Positions 5,799-6,092 of a stretch of 6,092 nt of DNA are shown here, piece after piece (position 1 is the stretch's first letter; every line of letters starts with the position of its first letter). The stretch comes from Candidatus Cloacimonadota bacterium (lineage in GTDB: Bacteria > Cloacimonadota > Cloacimonadia > Cloacimonadales > TCS61): NCBI GenBank assembly GCA_027858325.1, contig JAQICU010000006.1, positions 1 to 6,092 of the forward strand, read 5' to 3'. Below the pieces are notes generated by a model. The model saw only the letters and a list, made by a program, of their open reading frames with translations. It made no database searches and had not been told where the DNA came from. A program made the translations under genes and the position numbers.

Positions 5799-6092
5799 TT
5801 AACTGTAATCTAGTATAATATTTTTTCTATTCTTTTTCTTACATTCCTTTAAGATAACGATGAACTGATTATTTTCGTATTTAAAACCATTTTCAATGAT
5901 AGCTTCTTCAGTTAACACATTATTTTTTATATTGATACAAGCAGCATTCATGTTTAATAGTTTCTTTACTCTAAACATACCAATGCCATTGCCAGATAGA
6001 CCATAAATTAAAGGAAATTCACCACAGAACCCAACTTCACATAATTTATCAATCTCATTATTTGATATTTTAGTGCTAATCATATCAAAAAT
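5799..6092 (-). CDS. GHKL/histidine-kinase-like ATPase, C-terminal part only (N-terminus off the right edge)
   Basis: The C-terminal 97 residues of an ATP-binding protein of the HATPase_c (GHKL) superfamily. The frame is open to the right edge, three codons beyond the first ATG (6083). That ATG is therefore probably internal and the gene starts outside the window. The key evidence is the G2 box, YGLSGNGIGMFRVKKLL, at residues 27-43 counted from that ATG. This is the GxGxG(L/M)xxVK loop that closes over ATP in sensor kinases. GFCGEFP just before it sits where kinases have their ATP-lid 'GxRG' segment. The final strand, NNQFIVIL (71-78), matches the usual NxFxIxLP end. The tail after it is short and lysine-rich. 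The N, G1 and F boxes and any histidine-phosphotransfer domain lie outside, so kinase activity cannot be judged. The gene is visibly more AT-rich than lepA or etfA. Confidence 0.65.
   Translation of the reverse strand: MFDMISTKISNNEIDKLCEVGFCGEFPLIYGLSGNGIGMFRVKKLLNMNAACINIKNNVLTEEAIIENGFKYENNQFIVILKECKKKNRKNIILDYS

Noticed and set aside
5782..5800. Rho-independent terminator TTGT…ACAA followed by six T
   Set aside because: The stem is only four base pairs and AT-rich, too weak to act as an intrinsic terminator.
5799..6083. A complete 94-residue protein starting at the ATG at 6083
   Set aside because: The frame stays open upstream to the window edge, and the protein begins in the middle of a GHKL ATPase domain, so the ATG is most likely internal.

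Overview
This is an AT-rich, compact bacterial chromosome segment with six protein genes, two of them cut by the window edges, and a gene-poor, repeat-laden stretch near the right end. It carries a clostridial-type ferredoxin-fused EtfA, a 7-deazaguanine pathway enzyme, LepA and a LapA-domain membrane protein. Its intergenic repeats are of the 'tcacggat/gcggat' and 'tcctgagc…tcgaagg' kind. Together these suggest an anaerobic, low-GC Gram-negative-like bacterium. Candidatus Cloacimonadota or a neighbouring FCB-group lineage is my best guess, but it is an inference from gene style and repeats, not a phylogenetic result.

Layout. Positions 1-3000 hold a leftward gene set, read from right to left: etfA with an N-terminal 2x[4Fe-4S] domain (ATG at 3000), then after a single base a metal-dependent amidohydrolase (621-1820), then after 112 bases queE (508 to beyond position 1). 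A good promoter candidate sits at 3034-3061. Divergent from this set is lepA (3168-4973, GTG start behind a strong ribosome binding site). It is followed on the same strand by a 74-residue two-helix LapA-domain protein (5081-5305).

Positions 5306-5798 have no intact gene. They hold a mosaic of short inverted repeats (5312-5335, 5381-5430, 5484-5514, 5709-5723, 5729-5744) and an apparent decayed gene fragment (open frame 5539-5673) whose last 40 or so codons still read like protein. From 5799 to the right edge, leftward, lies the C-terminal end of a GHKL-type ATPase (histidine-kinase-like G2 box), very AT-rich.

How they work together. The left set combines an electron-transfer flavoprotein subunit with an uncharacterised hydrolase/deaminase and a queuosine-pathway radical SAM enzyme. 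No partner EtfB or acyl-CoA dehydrogenase is present, so the physiological electron donor cannot be read from the window. lepA and the LapA-domain gene are housekeeping/envelope genes. I see no clear new defence or mobile system. The points most worth a second look are the EtfB-less ferredoxin-EtfA/amidohydrolase pair, the 12-base inverted repeat flanking lepA, and the eroded repeat/cassette-like region at 5306-5798.
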